Positions 56,078-57,676 of a DNA stretch of 57,676 nt are shown here, in pieces. The notes below the pieces were generated by a model that worked only from the letters and a program-made list of their open reading frames with translations, ran no database searches and was not told the DNA's origin. Numbering within the stretch: the stretch's first letter is position 1; each line of letters opens with the position of its first letter. The DNA comes from Allomuricauda sp. (GTDB taxonomy: Bacteria > Bacteroidota > Bacteroidia > Flavobacteriales > Flavobacteriaceae), in NCBI RefSeq assembly GCF_013911645.1, contig NZ_JACESV010000005.1, positions 1 through 57,676 of the forward strand. The letters run 5' to 3'. The translations under genes were made by a program, and so were the position numbers.

Positions 56078-57676
56078 TTGAAGCATATATTTTTTTTAAC
56101 GGCTCTTTTTCTTTTGATTTCCTGCGAATCCGAAACGCAGGATGAGAAATCCTCGTATCCGACCCATTTTGAATCATCTAATGGAAAAGAAACGGCCACT
56201 TATAAACAAACCATTGACTATTACATTGCCCTTGCCCGTGAATTTCCCGAGATAAACATTCACACCATAGGCAAAACGGACAGCGGTTACCCACTGCACA
56301 CAGTAACATTTAATCCAGATGGAGATTTTAATTACGAAAATATCCGCAAGGAAAAATCCATCATTCTAATAAACAATGGAATACACCCGGGCGAAAGCGA
56401 TGGCATAGATGCCACCATGATGCTTTACAGGGACTTGGCCACCGGCAAACTGCCCACACCAAAAAATACGGTATTGGTCACCATTCCCATCTATAATGTA
56501 GGTGGCTCGCTCAATCGCAACTCCACCACCAGGGCCAATCAAAATGGGCCCTTGGAATATGGGTTTCGGGGAAATGCCCGTAATTACGACCTCAATCGGG
56601 ATTTCATCAAAATGGACACCCAAAACGCCAAGACCTTTGCCCAAATATTCCATAGGGTAAAACCCGATGTTTTTATAGATAACCATGTAAGCAATGGAGC
56701 GGATTACCAATACACCTTGACACACCTTTTTACCCAACATAATAAATTGGGCGGTGAAATGGGCAAATACCTTCACAATACTTTAATGCCCGGTCTTGAA
56801 AATTCTTTAGCGGAAAAGGAATGGGACATTACCCCTTATGTAAATGTGTTCAATGTACCTCCCGAAATGGGATTTACCCAATTTATGGACCACCCCCGGT
56901 ACTCTACAGGATATACCACACTATGGAGCACCTTAGGATTAATGGTCGAAACCCACATGCTAAAACCATACAAACAACGTGTTGAAGGTACTTATGCCCT
57001 AATGCAGAGTCTGATTGATGTAGTAGAAGTGGAACACGAGAACATAAGATCCCTCCGAAAAGAAACTTTGGAAGAAAATCTGGATCTTACCGAATATTAT
57101 TTTAACTGGCAAGTGGACACCACAAAGACCAGCACCCTCGATTTTAAAGGGTTTGAAGCTGAACAAGTCACTAGCGAAGTAACCGGACTCCCAAGATTAA
57201 AGTACAACCGAGATAAGCCCTTCACTAAAGAGACGGTATATCAAGATTACTTTTATCCAGTGGACACGGTTAAGGTTCCCGAGGCCTATATCGTAAAAAG
57301 GAGTTGGAAAAGGGTCATAGAGCGGTTGGATGCCAACAAAATTCAATATTCGCCCATAGCAAAAGACACCACCCTCTCCGTAGAAGTTTACAAAATAGTG
57401 GATTACGATACCCGAAACGCACCATATGAAGGTCATTATCTGCATTACAACACCAAAGTGGAAAAAATCATTAAAAAAGTTCATTTTAGGGAAGGAGATT
57501 TATTGATACCCACCCGTCAATCAGGAATCAGGTATCTTTTGGAGACACTGGAACCACAGGGGGCCGACTCATTTTTTAACTGGAACTTTTTTGATACCGT
57601 ACTGCAACGAAAAGAAGGGTTCTCGCCTTACGTTTTTGAAGACGTAGCTCTGGAAATGTTGCAAAAAGACTCTTTG
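56078..57676 (+). CDS. M14-family zinc carboxypeptidase lipoprotein, C-terminus cut by window edge
   Basis: A TTG start at 56078 gives a lipoprotein signal (MKHIFFLTALFLLISC), and 533 codons remain open to the edge. M14 features are NNGIHPGESDG (first zinc His and Glu), NARNYDLNRDF (substrate Arg), FIDNHVSNGADYQYT (second zinc His) and MVETHML (catalytic Glu). It would cleave C-terminal residues of peptides at the cell surface. It is in the same direction as, and 70 bp after, the response regulator gene. Confidence 0.85.
   Translation, partial: MKHIFFLTALFLLISCESETQDEKSSYPTHFESSNGKETATYKQTIDYYIALAREFPEINIHTIGKTDSGYPLHTVTFNPDGDFNYENIRKEKSIILINNGIHPGESDGIDATMMLYRDLATGKLPTPKNTVLVTIPIYNVGGSLNRNSTTRANQNGPLEYGFRGNARNYDLNRDFIKMDTQNAKTFAQIFHRVKPDVFIDNHVSNGADYQYTLTHLFTQHNKLGGEMGKYLHNTLMPGLENSLAEKEWDITPYVNVFNVPPEMGFTQFMDHPRYSTGYTTLWSTLGLMVETHMLKPYKQRVEGTYALMQSLIDVVEVEHENIRSLRKETLEENLDLTEYYFNWQVDTTKTSTLDFKGFEAEQVTSEVTGLPRLKYNRDKPFTKETVYQDYFYPVDTVKVPEAYIVKRSWKRVIERLDANKIQYSPIAKDTTLSVEVYKIVDYDTRNAPYEGHYLHYNTKVEKIIKKVHFREGDLLIPTRQSGIRYLLETLEPQGADSFFNWNFFDTVLQRKEGFSPYVFEDVALEMLQKDSL

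Overview
The window looks like a chromosomal segment of a marine-type Flavobacteriaceae bacterium (Bacteroidota). The evidence is the type IX secretion/gliding gene trio at the left, Bacteroidota-type promoters (TTG, then TAnnTTTG), the near absence of Shine-Dalgarno sequences except on rpsU, family-typical proteins (DUF3467, DUF2851, a SprB-repeat-like domain on a transporter, short PEP carboxylase), and the conserved order tRNA-Thr/Tyr/Gly/Thr-tuf-tRNA-Trp-secE-nusG-rplKAJL-rpoBC. Genus cannot be fixed from this sequence alone.

Layout. 1-8418 (minus strand): a truncated collagen-like surface protein made of 108-bp repeats, then a three-gene operon of a 1360-residue T9SS cargo (thrombospondin type 3 repeats, four 99-residue repeats, gliding-type C-terminal domain), a PorP/SprF partner and a PorE-like TPR/propeller/OmpA protein. 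8814-10943 (plus): release factor 3 and a small membrane protein. 11096-24733 (minus): DUF3467 gene, the RNA polymerase/ribosomal protein/tuf/tRNA cluster. 24756-28423 (minus): hibernation factor, XerC-like recombinase, rpsU with a strong Shine-Dalgarno, acyl-CoA dehydrogenase, helix-hairpin-helix protein. 28443-34725 (minus): alanine:cation symporter with extra N-terminal domains, K+ channel, PspC protein, DUF2851, rhodanese, two thioredoxin-fold proteins. 34860-36558 (plus): MarR regulator, nitroreductase, YceI protein, with a palindromic operator on the promoter. 36799-44484 (plus): complete trpEGDCFBA operon with a Trp-Trp-Trp leader peptide and attenuator. 44519-52051: M20 peptidase, uracil-DNA-glycosylase-like protein, PEP carboxylase, YaaA, RluD-type synthase, PASTA protein. 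52122-57676 (plus): Ddl, CoaD, PAS histidine kinase and overlapping response regulator, and a truncated M14 peptidase lipoprotein.

The most unusual content is a population of short hairpin repeats (REP/REPIN-like). Most start with TGTCA and occur as inverted pairs. They fill most trp intergenic gaps, sit nested inside each other's loops at three sites, and are translated in frame inside trpF (25 extra residues) and inside a UDG-like gene, both giving an S-x-R-A-Q-S-R peptide. A stand-alone GIY-YIG nuclease gene lies between the trp attenuator and trpE, bracketed by two matching 20-nt hairpins. This suggests, but does not prove, a REP-plus-GIY-YIG mobile system comparable in logic to REP/RAYT systems.
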